Source of the DNA: Flavobacterium denitrificans DSM 15936
Lineage (GTDB): Bacteria; Bacteroidota; Bacteroidia; Flavobacteriales; Flavobacteriaceae
Length of the DNA: 64,000 bases
Assembly (NCBI RefSeq): GCF_000425445.1
Contig: NZ_KE384377.1
Location: forward strand, 1,027,420 to 1,091,419
Direction: 5' to 3'
A program made the position numbers and the translations under genes. Below are positions 7,142 to 15,147 of the stretch, piece after piece. The notes below the pieces were generated by a model. That model made no database searches, had not been told where the DNA came from, and saw only the letters and a program-made list of their open reading frames with translations. Each line of letters opens with the position of its first letter. Position 1 is the stretch's first letter.

Positions 7142-8797
7142 ATGAAAAAATACTTTGGTGGCGTATTTATCGCCTTTTTAGTTGGTTTCGGAGCAAATGC
7201 GCAAGGACTTTTGAATAAGTCGGAAACTGTTTTTACACATCAGGATACTTTACGCGGAAGCATTACAAAAGAAAGAGCTTGGTGGGATTTGAAATATTAT
7301 CATTTGGATATCAAAGTAAATCCATCTGACAAAACAATTTCCGGTACAAATACAGTACGTTATACCGTTTTGACAGAAAATAACAAGATGCAAATTGATT
7401 TGCAGGAACCAATGAACATTCAAAAGGTGACTCAAAATGGTATGCCATTGAAGTTTGAGAGAGATGGAAATGCTTTCTTTATTACTTTGGCAGAAAAACA
7501 GAAAGTTGGAGATTCAAAAGAGATTATAATCTCATTTGGAGGAAAACCAAAAGAAGCCGTAAGACCGCCATGGGACGGAGGAATTACATGGAAAAAAGAT
7601 AAAAATGGTAAAGATTTTATCGCTTCGTCATGTCAAGGGCTGGGGGCAAGTGTTTGGTGGCCATGTAAGGATCATATGTACGATGAAGTTGAAAATATGC
7701 TAATTAGCGTAAATGTTCCAGGGCATTTGACTGATGTTTCAAACGGAAGATTACAAAGCGTTAAAAAAGAAAAAGATGGAACCAAAACTTTCAATTGGTA
7801 TGTTTCAAACCCAATCAACAATTATGGTGTAAATATCAATATTGGTGATTATGTGAATTTTTCTGAAAAATATAAAGGTGAAAAAGGCGATTTAGATTGT
7901 AACTATTATGTTTTAAGAGACAACTTGGCTCTCGCTAAAGAACAATTTAAAGATGCTCCAAAAATGCTGAAAGCATTTGAAAATTGGTTTGGGCCTTATC
8001 CTTTTTACGAGGATAGCTACAAATTAGTTGAAGCACCATATTTAGGAATGGAGCACCAAAGTTCCGTAACTTATGGAAATGGCTATAAAAATGGTTATTT
8101 AGGACGTGATTTAAGCGGAACAGGCTGGGGACTAAAATTTGATTTTATCATTATTCACGAGTCTGGCCACGAATGGTTTGCGAACAATATCACTTATAAA
8201 GATATTGCAGATATGTGGATTCATGAGAGTTTTACAAACTATTCTGAAAGTTTGTTTCTTGAATATTATTACGGAAAAGATGCCGCATCTGAATATATTA
8301 TTGGATGTAGAAACAACATTCAAAATGATATACCAATCATAGGTCATTATGACGTAAACAATGAAGGATCTGGAGACATGTATCCAAAAGGAGCCACAAT
8401 GCTTCATATGATTCGTCAAGTAATTAATGATGATGCAAAATGGAAATCTATTTTGAGAGGTTTGAATAAGACTTTTTACCATCAAACTGTAACTTCTAAA
8501 CAAATTGAAGATTATATCAACGAACAATCGGGGGTAAATTTCAATAGAGTTTATGCACAATATTTGACTACAACTCAAATTCCGGTTTTTGAATATATGT
8601 TTAAAAATGGAACTTTCGGATATCATTGGACAAACTGCGTTGCAAAATTTGATATGCCGGTTCGAGTGAAATTAAATGGAGTTGAAACTTGGCTAAAACC
8701 AACAACAGAATGGCAATCCGTAAAAACTACAAATGAAGATAGGAAGGTAGAAGTTGATAAGGATTTTTATGTAACGACGTCGAATATTATCGAATAA
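7142..8797 (+). CDS. secreted M1-family metallopeptidase
   Basis: Zinc aminopeptidase-like protein, exported by an N-terminal signal peptide (KKYFGGVFIAFLVGFGANAQ). Residues about 40-225 form the M1 N-terminal beta domain. The catalytic domain has the zinc motif HESGHEW (H339, E340, H343) with the third ligand Glu in WIHESFTNYSE, 18 residues on. The substrate-binding GxMEN motif appears as GMEHQSS, a variant with His in place of Asn. At 551 residues it lacks the large C-terminal HEAT-like domain of PepN-type enzymes. It is monocistronic, with a strong terminator downstream. The substrate is unknown. A general periplasmic or surface peptidase is the likely role. Confidence 0.9.
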   Translation: MKKYFGGVFIAFLVGFGANAQGLLNKSETVFTHQDTLRGSITKERAWWDLKYYHLDIKVNPSDKTISGTNTVRYTVLTENNKMQIDLQEPMNIQKVTQNGMPLKFERDGNAFFITLAEKQKVGDSKEIIISFGGKPKEAVRPPWDGGITWKKDKNGKDFIASSCQGLGASVWWPCKDHMYDEVENMLISVNVPGHLTDVSNGRLQSVKKEKDGTKTFNWYVSNPINNYGVNINIGDYVNFSEKYKGEKGDLDCNYYVLRDNLALAKEQFKDAPKMLKAFENWFGPYPFYEDSYKLVEAPYLGMEHQSSVTYGNGYKNGYLGRDLSGTGWGLKFDFIIIHESGHEWFANNITYKDIADMWIHESFTNYSESLFLEYYYGKDAASEYIIGCRNNIQNDIPIIGHYDVNNEGSGDMYPKGATMLHMIRQVINDDAKWKSILRGLNKTFYHQTVTSKQIEDYINEQSGVNFNRVYAQYLTTTQIPVFEYMFKNGTFGYHWTNCVAKFDMPVRVKLNGVETWLKPTTEWQSVKTTNEDRKVEVDKDFYVTTSNIIE

Positions 8798-8820
8798 GCT
8801 TTTTAAAATTTCAATATAGA

Positions 8821-8858
8821 AATCCGAAATTCCAACAATTGGAATTTCGGATTTTTTT
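8821..8858 (+). terminator. rho-independent terminator after M1 peptidase gene
   Basis: A perfect 15-bp stem (AATCCGAAATTCCAA and its complement) with a 3-nt loop is followed by a T run. It lies 24 bp after the stop codon. Confidence 0.9.
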
Positions 8859-8880
8859 ATGTTTTATGGATAAAGTATGT

Positions 8881-8978
8881 CATTTCGACCGAAGGGAGAA
8901 ATCACACTAGCATTTCCGCAAAGAGAATCGCCAATCTTTGTAGAGTTTCTAGTGTGATTTCTCCCTTCGGTCGAAATG
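8881..8978. repeat. REP-like long palindrome, copy 1
   Basis: Perfect 30-bp inverted arms at 8881-8910 and 8949-8978 (starting CATTTCGACCGAAGGGAG) enclose a 38-nt loop. The loop contains TCGCCAATCTTTG and a small internal CAAAGA/TCTTTG hairpin. A second element with the same ends and loop core lies at 37034-37133. It is intergenic between convergent genes and more GC-rich than the flanks. Confidence 0.9.
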
Positions 8979-9018
8979 AAAAAAGCGCTGAAAAATATTT
9001 TTTTTAGCGCTTTTTTTA
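8979..9018. terminator. bidirectional terminator between convergent genes
   Basis: The stem AAAAAAGCGCT (8979-8989) pairs with AGCGCTTTTTT (9006-9016), giving a T run on both strands. It serves the minus-strand gene ending at 9048 and backs up the upstream terminator. Confidence 0.8.
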
Positions 9019-9047
9019 TTGTAATTTATAATTTAAAAATTGGAGTT

Positions 9048-10592
9048 TTATCTACTATTCAACTTCGCCTTTTCCTTAATTATATCAGCAATCTTTCGAT
9101 TCTCAATTTTGCTTTCCAGCCACGAAATAATATCTAAATATAAGAAAGCCCTTTTCTCATACGTATTCTTTTCAAGTTCTACGAAACGCGCGTGCATTTT
9201 CTTAAATTCCTTCTTAATGTCCGCAGGATAAAAATTATTTAAGTTTCTTAGGAACTTGATGATTTCTTTTTGAACTTCATGTAAATCATTCATTTTTAAT
9301 AAGAACTTATAGGTGTTTTTAAGATGATTTTCTAAGTAATAATCTTTTCCAAGTTCATAATGCGCTATTAAAGACAAAAGTCGGGCGAAGCACATTAAAT
9401 CTTCGCGCATGCTTAAGTTTTTATTGTTTATTATTTTGTCTAAATAATTAATGCATTCGTTATATTTTTCATTTCCAAAATAAATCGAAGCTATTTTGTA
9501 GAAAAACAACATTTCGTGATGCTCATCAAGATGTTCACTGTGTAGTTTTAGTTTCTCTAAAATCTCAGGAATCAAATATTCGCTTTCGTCAAAAGTACCT
9601 TCCAGAATATGAAGATTCAGTTTATTGTTGTAAACATATAAAAATGATAGTGATGCAATGTTATCGTTTACCGGGAATCTTGGATCCTGAATCGTTTCTT
9701 CTAAAAGTGTCAAGTATTTCTTGAAGTTAGAAGTGTATTTTAACATATAAAGCGATTCAAGAAAATAGTGGTTTCCTTTCAAGAAAAACACCGGGTTCAG
9801 GTAAATCATATTCGGATTATCATAAAAGAGCTGTACCCATTTATACGCAAATTTATAACTCGCTAAAAAGTCTTGAACTAAAAAACTACGCCATAAATTG
9901 GCATTATAAAACCAGTATTTTTCACGAAAACCAAACTTGCTTTCGTCTAGTTTTGCAATATGTCTGTTGAAATAATCGTCGATATATTTATATTCTTCAT
10001 CACTTTTCACGTAACCCGTTTTCAACATGATTCCGTACAATTGCAGTGATAAATTTGATAATTTGCTTGAAATCGTATTTCTGTAATTCAATTCTTTTGC
10101 TTGAATAACAAGTTCGTCAGCGCGGCCCTGAATACTTCGAGTAATATATTGCGATTCGATCAGTTTTTCGAATTCTACAATCTCATACGCCATATATTTT
10201 TCATCATTTTCTAATGCCTGCTGTTTTGTTTTATCCAGAATTTTCAAACTCTGTCTATACAATCCTTTATTGTATAAAATAGCAGCAAAATCTATTTGTT
10301 CGCGTAATTGATAACGGATATTCTGGCTTGGAATATTTAAACGGATACTAACTAAGATTTGCTTGTATAAGTATGATTTTAAGTTAGATAACTGAACTTT
10401 TTTGATACTTCCGCTTTTGAGAATGAGCTTTTCATCATACGTTTCAGACTTATCTAAAATATTAAACAGTTCGATAAATTTTGTATTCGAACTGGTTTCT
10501 AAGCGACTCGCAAAAATTTTAAATTGTCTTTTTTCAGATTTGGAAAGCGATTTAATCAGAACAAATAAGAAATCTTTTTGATGGTTAGCCAT
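9048..10592 (-). CDS. conserved helical protein of unknown function
   Basis: A 514-residue protein with no signal peptide or membrane segment. It opens with a charged stretch containing KSLSKSEKRQFKIF and is then almost entirely predicted helix, with repeated Tyr/Leu-rich helical pairs (for example LYNKGLYRQSLKILDK, KIASIYFGNEKYNECINYLDKI) that look like degenerate TPR units. I recognise it only as a type commonly found in Flavobacteriaceae, without an assigned role. It is a single gene whose promoter must lie in the 149-bp gap shared with divergent leuA. A scaffold or regulatory function is possible but not shown by sequence. Confidence 0.75.
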   Translation of the reverse strand: MANHQKDFLFVLIKSLSKSEKRQFKIFASRLETSSNTKFIELFNILDKSETYDEKLILKSGSIKKVQLSNLKSYLYKQILVSIRLNIPSQNIRYQLREQIDFAAILYNKGLYRQSLKILDKTKQQALENDEKYMAYEIVEFEKLIESQYITRSIQGRADELVIQAKELNYRNTISSKLSNLSLQLYGIMLKTGYVKSDEEYKYIDDYFNRHIAKLDESKFGFREKYWFYNANLWRSFLVQDFLASYKFAYKWVQLFYDNPNMIYLNPVFFLKGNHYFLESLYMLKYTSNFKKYLTLLEETIQDPRFPVNDNIASLSFLYVYNNKLNLHILEGTFDESEYLIPEILEKLKLHSEHLDEHHEMLFFYKIASIYFGNEKYNECINYLDKIINNKNLSMREDLMCFARLLSLIAHYELGKDYYLENHLKNTYKFLLKMNDLHEVQKEIIKFLRNLNNFYPADIKKEFKKMHARFVELEKNTYEKRAFLYLDIISWLESKIENRKIADIIKEKAKLNSR

Positions 10593-10685
10593 TGTAAAAA
10601 ATAATAATGTAACTTATTGATTGTTAAGTTGTTAATCGAGTATAAATTGCGTTATGAACAGTATAATTTCATTAAAATGAATTTC

Positions 10686-10726
10686 GTACTGCATAAGTAC
10701 AATATATATTTGTTATCACAATGTGA
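10686..10726 (+). promoter_or_regulatory. candidate leuA promoter with two small palindromes
   Basis: TATATTTG at 10705-10712 fits the TAnnTTTG -7 box. Immediately upstream is the perfect palindrome GTACTGCATAAGTAC (10686-10700). Just downstream is TCACAATGTGA (10716-10726). Either could be an operator. The leuA start codon is at 10742. Assignment is by position and pattern only. Confidence 0.4.
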
Positions 10727-10741
10727 AATTACATTAAATTA

Positions 10742-11923
10742 ATGAATATGAATAGAGAGAAAGTTCAAATTTTTGACACCACTTTGCGCGATGGTGAACA
10801 AGTTCCAGGATGTAAGTTAGATACTAAGCAAAAATTAGTTATCGCAGAACGACTAGACAAAATGGGAGTTGATATTATCGAAGCAGGTTTTCCTGTGTCA
10901 AGTCCGGGCGATTTTTTATCGGTCTCTGAGATTTGTAAAATTGTAGAAAATGCAACCGTCTGCGGATTGACAAGAGCCGTAAAAAATGACATTGATGTTG
11001 CTGCAGCAGCTTTAAAGCATGCTAAAAGACCTAGAATCCACACCGGAATCGGAACTTCAGAATCTCATATCCTCCACAAATTACAAACTACGCCTGAAGA
11101 TATCATTGCAAGAGCAAAATATGCAGTAGCTCACGCAAAATCATATGTAGAAGATGTTGAATTCTACGCAGAAGATGCAGGAAGAACTGATAATGCATTC
11201 TTGGCAAAAGTTTGCGAAGAAGTTATCAAATCTGGAGCTACAGTATTAAATATTCCTGATACAACAGGATATTGCCTTCCAGAAGAGTACGGAGCAAAAA
11301 TTAAATATTTAAAAGAAAACGTAAAAGGAATCGAAAACGTAATTCTTTCATGCCACTGTCATAACGATTTAGGAATGGCTACTGCAAACTCTATTGCTGG
11401 AGCTATTAATGGTGCAAGACAAATTGAATGTACAATTAACGGTATTGGAGAAAGAGCTGGAAATACAGCACTTGAAGAAGTGGTGATGATTTTCAAACAA
11501 CATCCATACTTAAATTTAGATACAAACATCAATACAAGAGAATTAAACGAAATGAGCCGTTTAGTTTCTGAAAGTATGGGAATGATTGTACAGCCAAATA
11601 AAGCTATCGTAGGCGCAAATGCTTTTGCACACAGTTCTGGAATTCACCAAGACGGTGTAATCAAAAACAGAGCGACTTATGAAATTATGGATCCGCTTGA
11701 TGTGGGTGTGAATGAATCGTCAATTATTTTGACGGCAAGAAGCGGAAGAGCTGCTTTGGCTTACCGTGCAAAAAAAGTAGGCTATGAGCTTACAAAAACA
11801 CAATTGGATATTGTGTATGTTGAGTTTTTGAAATTCGCTGATATCAAAAAAGAAGTCGTAGATGCTGATATACATCAGATTATCGAAGCTTCAAAAATTC
11901 AGGGAGAATTGATCAGAAACTAG
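10742..11923 (+). CDS. leuA: 2-isopropylmalate synthase, catalytic-domain-only form LeuA
   Basis: Condenses acetyl-CoA with 2-oxoisovalerate, the first committed step of leucine synthesis. The HMGL-like TIM barrel shows the signature DTTLRDGEQVPG near residue 12 and the metal-binding His motif CHCHNDLGMATANS near 205-220, then NGIGERAGNTALEE. A short helical linker with SGIHQDG follows. At 393 residues it stops where the C-terminal LeuA dimer/leucine-allosteric domain of long enzymes (about 500-570 aa) would begin, so classical leucine feedback on this chain is unlikely. Related possibilities are citramalate or homocitrate synthase, but the neighbour leuB and the ilv genes favour LeuA. Met1 or Met3 could be the start. 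Confidence 0.88.
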   Translation: MNMNREKVQIFDTTLRDGEQVPGCKLDTKQKLVIAERLDKMGVDIIEAGFPVSSPGDFLSVSEICKIVENATVCGLTRAVKNDIDVAAAALKHAKRPRIHTGIGTSESHILHKLQTTPEDIIARAKYAVAHAKSYVEDVEFYAEDAGRTDNAFLAKVCEEVIKSGATVLNIPDTTGYCLPEEYGAKIKYLKENVKGIENVILSCHCHNDLGMATANSIAGAINGARQIECTINGIGERAGNTALEEVVMIFKQHPYLNLDTNINTRELNEMSRLVSESMGMIVQPNKAIVGANAFAHSSGIHQDGVIKNRATYEIMDPLDVGVNESSIILTARSGRAALAYRAKKVGYELTKTQLDIVYVEFLKFADIKKEVVDADIHQIIEASKIQGELIRN

Positions 11924-11931
11924 TTGAAAAG

Positions 11932-11973
11932 AAAATAGAATAAAGAAAATAGAATAAAGAAAATAGAATAAAG
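11932..11973. repeat. 14-bp tandem triplet, leuA-leuB junction
   Basis: Three perfect copies of AAAATAGAATAAAG (each two heptads) begin 8 bp after the leuA stop codon. No clear inverted partner is present. The unit resembles those at the hisD-hisC and hisF-hisI junctions. Confidence 0.85.
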
Positions 11974-12012
11974 AAAAATAACAAAGATTTAAATCATAAA
12001 GAACGAGGCATT

Positions 12013-13131
12013 ATGAATTTGAAAATAGCAGTTTTACCAGGAGACGGAATTGGACCAGAAGTAATTTTACAAGCCAAAAAAGCATTGTATGCAATTGGCG
12101 AGGTTTACAATCATGAGTTTGTTTTTGAAGAAGCACTTATGGGTGCAGTTGCAATTGACAAAACAGGAAATCCACTCCCGGAACAAACGCTAAATCTTTG
12201 TCTTAACACAGATGCAGTTTTACTTGGCGCGATTGGAGATCCAAAATATGACAACAACCCAAATGCAAAAATTCGTCCAGAGCAAGGATTGTTAAAATTA
12301 CGTAAGGAACTTGGCTTGTTTGCTAACATTCGTCCGATAAAACCTTATAAAGCATTAATAGAATCTTCTCCATTAAAAAGGGAAATTATTGAAGGCGCTG
12401 ATTTTACTATTTTCAGAGAATTAACAGGTGGAGCTTATTTTGGAACAAAAACATTAAATGATGAAGGGACACACGCTTCAGATTTGTGTGAGTATTCAGA
12501 AGATGAAATTACTAGAATAGCGCACTTGGCTTTTAAATCGGCACAAAAACGACGCAAAAAACTAACATTGGTAGATAAAGCTAATGTTTTGGAAACTTCA
12601 AGATTGTGGAGAAAAGTTGTTCAGAAAGTGAGTGAAAGTTATCCAGATGTAGCATTAGACTTTTTGTTTGTGGATAATGCGGCAATGCAACTAATTTTAA
12701 ATCCAAAGCAGTTTGATGTGATTTTGACAGAAAACCTATTCGGAGATATTTTGTCTGATGAAGCTAGTGTAATTACAGGGTCTATTGGTTTGTTGCCTTC
12801 AATTTCTTTAGGAGAAAAAAATGCTTTGTTTGAGCCGATTCATGGTTCTTATCCTCAGGCAAAAGGAAAAAATATTGCTAATCCGATTGCATCTATTTTG
12901 GCCGCGGCACTTTTATTAGAGCATTTTGGACTAATTAAAGAAGCTAATGTGATTTATAAAGCTATAGAAAAAGCAATAGAATTTAAAGTAGTGACAGTTG
13001 ATTTAAAACCAGATTCAAAATTCGGCACAAATGAAGTAGGGGAGTTTGTTTCTAATTTTATTTTCAGCAAAGATGATCTGCTTTATTTCAGAAATGACAA
13101 TGTAACTATTGGACAATCGACAATTGTTTAA
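12013..13131 (+). CDS. leuB: 3-isopropylmalate dehydrogenase LeuB
   Basis: NAD-dependent oxidative decarboxylation of 3-isopropylmalate to 2-oxoisocaproate. The 372-residue length is typical. Motifs: VLPGDGIGPEV at the N-terminus, the substrate-binding Arg cluster RPEQGLLKLRKELGLFANIRP, IFRELTGGAYFG, DKANVLETSRLWRKV, VDNAAMQL, TENLFGDILSDEAS, and FEPIHGSYPQAKGKNIANP for NAD binding. It probably forms a transcription unit with leuA (89-bp gap). The isomerase genes leuCD that should supply its substrate are not in this window. Confidence 0.95.
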   Translation: MNLKIAVLPGDGIGPEVILQAKKALYAIGEVYNHEFVFEEALMGAVAIDKTGNPLPEQTLNLCLNTDAVLLGAIGDPKYDNNPNAKIRPEQGLLKLRKELGLFANIRPIKPYKALIESSPLKREIIEGADFTIFRELTGGAYFGTKTLNDEGTHASDLCEYSEDEITRIAHLAFKSAQKRRKKLTLVDKANVLETSRLWRKVVQKVSESYPDVALDFLFVDNAAMQLILNPKQFDVILTENLFGDILSDEASVITGSIGLLPSISLGEKNALFEPIHGSYPQAKGKNIANPIASILAAALLLEHFGLIKEANVIYKAIEKAIEFKVVTVDLKPDSKFGTNEVGEFVSNFIFSKDDLLYFRNDNVTIGQSTIV

Positions 13132-13213
13132 TATTTTTTGTTAAAACATAGAAGAAATAACAAGAAGTCTTTAAAATGTTGAGATTTTATTTTTTTAGTT
13201 ATTAAAGTTTGTT

Positions 13214-13221
13214 TACTTTTG
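13214..13221 (+). promoter_or_regulatory. -7 box of the ilv leader promoter
   Basis: TACTTTTG matches TAnnTTTG and lies 22 bp before the leader-peptide ATG, giving a short 5' leader. The -33 region is weak. A separate promoter here would let ilvDBNC be controlled apart from leuAB. Confidence 0.5.
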
Positions 13222-13242
13222 TGACACTAAAAAAATAGAAAG

Positions 13243-13317
13243 ATGAAAATCTCAATTATTATTACTTCTGTCATTGTTGTCAATGTGGTGATCACATCTG
13301 CACAGGGAATGGTATAA
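13243..13317 (+). CDS. ilv operon leader peptide (Ile/Val-rich, 24 codons)
   Basis: A small reading frame beginning ATG AAA ATC TCA and ending at TAA 13315-13317. Of 24 residues, six are Ile (positions 3, 5, 6, 7, 11, 17) and six are Val (10, 12, 13, 15, 16, 24); there is no Leu. The core reads ISIIITSVIVVNVVIT. It is followed by a strong terminator and then the ilvD start, and preceded by a TAnnTTTG box. This is the layout of amino-acid leader peptides, in which ribosome stalling at codons of the end product controls termination. The peptide itself probably has no other function. It is hydrophobic and could alternatively be read as a tiny membrane peptide, but composition and position argue for attenuation. 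Confidence 0.85.
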   Translation: MKISIIITSVIVVNVVITSAQGMV

Positions 13318-13371
13318 ATATAATTGAAAGACTATATTATAAACCTTCCAAATACTGGAAGGTTTTTTTTT
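13306..13371 (+). promoter_or_regulatory. ilv transcription attenuator (terminator and antiterminator)
   Basis: The terminator has a 10-bp perfect stem AAACCTTCCA (13341-13350) / TGGAAGGTTT (13356-13365) with a 5-nt loop and a run of T to 13371. The competing antiterminator uses GGAATGGT (13306-13313), inside the last leader codons, which can pair with ACCTTCC (13343-13349) with one bulged T. An AATATA/TATATT helix (13317-13322 with 13333-13338) closes the fold. A ribosome stalled on the Ile/Val run leaves 13306-13313 free; one that reaches the stop covers it. Confidence 0.8.
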
Positions 13372-13400
13372 GAACAAAAATTAAAATAAAATAATACATA

Positions 13401-15074
13401 ATGGAATTAAATAAGTACAGCAAGACCATCACTCAAGATCAAACACAGCCTGCGGCGCAAGCGATGTTATACGGGATTGGTTTAACTGAAGAAGACTTGA
13501 AAAAAGCACAAGTTGGAATTGTGAGCATGGGTTATGATGGTAACACTTGCAACATGCACTTGAATGATTTAGCTAAGGACGTCAAAAAAGGTGTTTGGGA
13601 TGCTGATCTGGTCGGACTTATTTTTAATACTATTGGTGTTAGTGACGGAATTTCAAATGGAACTGAGGGAATGCGTTATTCATTAGTTTCTCGTGATGTT
13701 ATTGCAGATTCTATCGAAACAGTTGCAGGAGCACAATGGTACGATGGTATTATTGCAATTCCTGGTTGTGATAAAAATATGCCTGGAGCTCTTATTGCGA
13801 TGGGAAGATTAAATCGCCCGTCAATGATGGTTTATGGAGGATCAATCCATTCAGGAAAATGGAAAGGTGAATCTTTGAATATTGTTTCAGCTTTTGAAGC
13901 TTTAGGAAAAAAAGTAAAAGGAGAAATTACTCCAGAAGATTTTAAAGGTGTAATTCAGAATGCTTGTCCAGGAGCTGGTGCTTGTGGTGGAATGTACACT
14001 GCAAATACGATGTCTTCTGCAATTGAAGCATTAGGAATGAGTTTGCCATACAGCTCTTCAAATCCTGCTTTAAGCCAGGAAAAGAGAGACGAATGTCTTG
14101 CTGCAGGAGCTGCTATTAAAGTTTTATTAGAAAAAGATATTAAGCCAAGAGATATTATGACTCGCAAGGCTTTCGAAAATGCTATTACAATTGTAGCAGT
14201 TTTAGGAGGTTCTACAAATGCAGTTATGCACTTAATCGCAATGGCGCACTCTGTTGGAATAACAATTACTTTGGATGATTTTCAAGCAATTAATGACAGA
14301 ACTCCTGTTCTTGCTGACATGAAGCCAAGTGGTAAATATATGATGGAAGATATTCACGAAGTTGGAGGTATTCCATCAGTAATGAAATATTTATTGAAAG
14401 TTGGACTTATTCATGGTGATTGTTTGACTGTAACAGGAAAAACTGTTGCTGAGAACTTAGCTTCAACTCCAGATTTACAAGATGGACAAGAAGTAATTCA
14501 TGAAATTCAAAAAGCATTAAAACCAACAGGAAATATTCAGGTTTTATACGGAAACCTTGCTTCTGAAGGTGCTGTAGCAAAAATCAGCGGAAAAGAAGGA
14601 GAATATTTCGAAGGGCCAGCTGTGGTATTTGAAGGTGAATTTGAAGTAATTCCAGGTCTTCAGGCCGGAAAAATTAAACCAGGAAATGTAGTCGTCATTA
14701 GAGGTTGTGGGCCAAAAGGTGGTCCGGGAATGCCTGAAATGCTTAAGCCTACATCTGCGATTATTGGAGCCGGATTAGGAAGCAGCTGTGCACTAATCAC
14801 AGACGGTAGATTCTCCGGAGGTTCGCACGGTTTCGTGGTAGGTCACGTTACACCAGAAGCATATGACGGTGGTGGTATTGCGCTAGTAAAAGATGGAGAT
14901 ATTATCGCTATCGATGCTGTGAAAAATACAATCGACCTGAAGATATCTGATGAAGAATTTGCAGCTAGAAAGGCGGCATGGGTTCAGCCAGCTTTAAAAG
15001 TTGACAGAGGGGTTTTACTTAAATACGCAAGATCGGTTTCAAGTGCATCAACAGGATGTGTAACCGATAATTAA
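13401..15074 (+). CDS. ilvD: dihydroxy-acid dehydratase IlvD
   Basis: Iron-sulfur dehydratase making 2-oxoisovalerate (valine/leucine branch) and 2-oxo-3-methylvalerate (isoleucine). The 557-residue length is normal. Cluster-binding cysteines lie in DGNTCNMHL (about 50), PGCDKNMPG (about 118) and CPGAGACGGMYTANTM (about 190-205). Conserved VLGGSTNAVMHL and GRFSGGSHGFVVGHV are also present. It is the first structural gene of the ilvDBNC run and lies 29 bp downstream of the attenuator terminator. Confidence 0.97.
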   Translation: MELNKYSKTITQDQTQPAAQAMLYGIGLTEEDLKKAQVGIVSMGYDGNTCNMHLNDLAKDVKKGVWDADLVGLIFNTIGVSDGISNGTEGMRYSLVSRDVIADSIETVAGAQWYDGIIAIPGCDKNMPGALIAMGRLNRPSMMVYGGSIHSGKWKGESLNIVSAFEALGKKVKGEITPEDFKGVIQNACPGAGACGGMYTANTMSSAIEALGMSLPYSSSNPALSQEKRDECLAAGAAIKVLLEKDIKPRDIMTRKAFENAITIVAVLGGSTNAVMHLIAMAHSVGITITLDDFQAINDRTPVLADMKPSGKYMMEDIHEVGGIPSVMKYLLKVGLIHGDCLTVTGKTVAENLASTPDLQDGQEVIHEIQKALKPTGNIQVLYGNLASEGAVAKISGKEGEYFEGPAVVFEGEFEVIPGLQAGKIKPGNVVVIRGCGPKGGPGMPEMLKPTSAIIGAGLGSSCALITDGRFSGGSHGFVVGHVTPEAYDGGGIALVKDGDIIAIDAVKNTIDLKISDEEFAARKAAWVQPALKVDRGVLLKYARSVSSASTGCVTDN

Positions 15075-15087
15075 TAAAAAAATAAGA

Positions 15088-15133
15088 ATCAATTTCATTG
15101 GCAAAGTCAATAATAACTGTTATTGAAATTGAT
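15088..15133 (+). repeat. intercistronic hairpin, ilvD-ilvB
   Basis: Perfect 10-bp arms ATCAATTTCA (15088-15097) and TGAAATTGAT (15124-15133) with a 26-nt loop are followed by an A run and the ilvB ATG. On the transcript it is not followed by a U run, so a stability or spacing role is more likely than termination. Confidence 0.6.
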
Positions 15134-15147
15134 AAAAAAAATATACT

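Noticed and set aside
10716..10726. Crp binding site
   Set aside because: The half-sites are in the order TCACA-TGTGA with 1-bp spacing, opposite to the TGTGA-N6-TCACA consensus; kept only as a possible operator.
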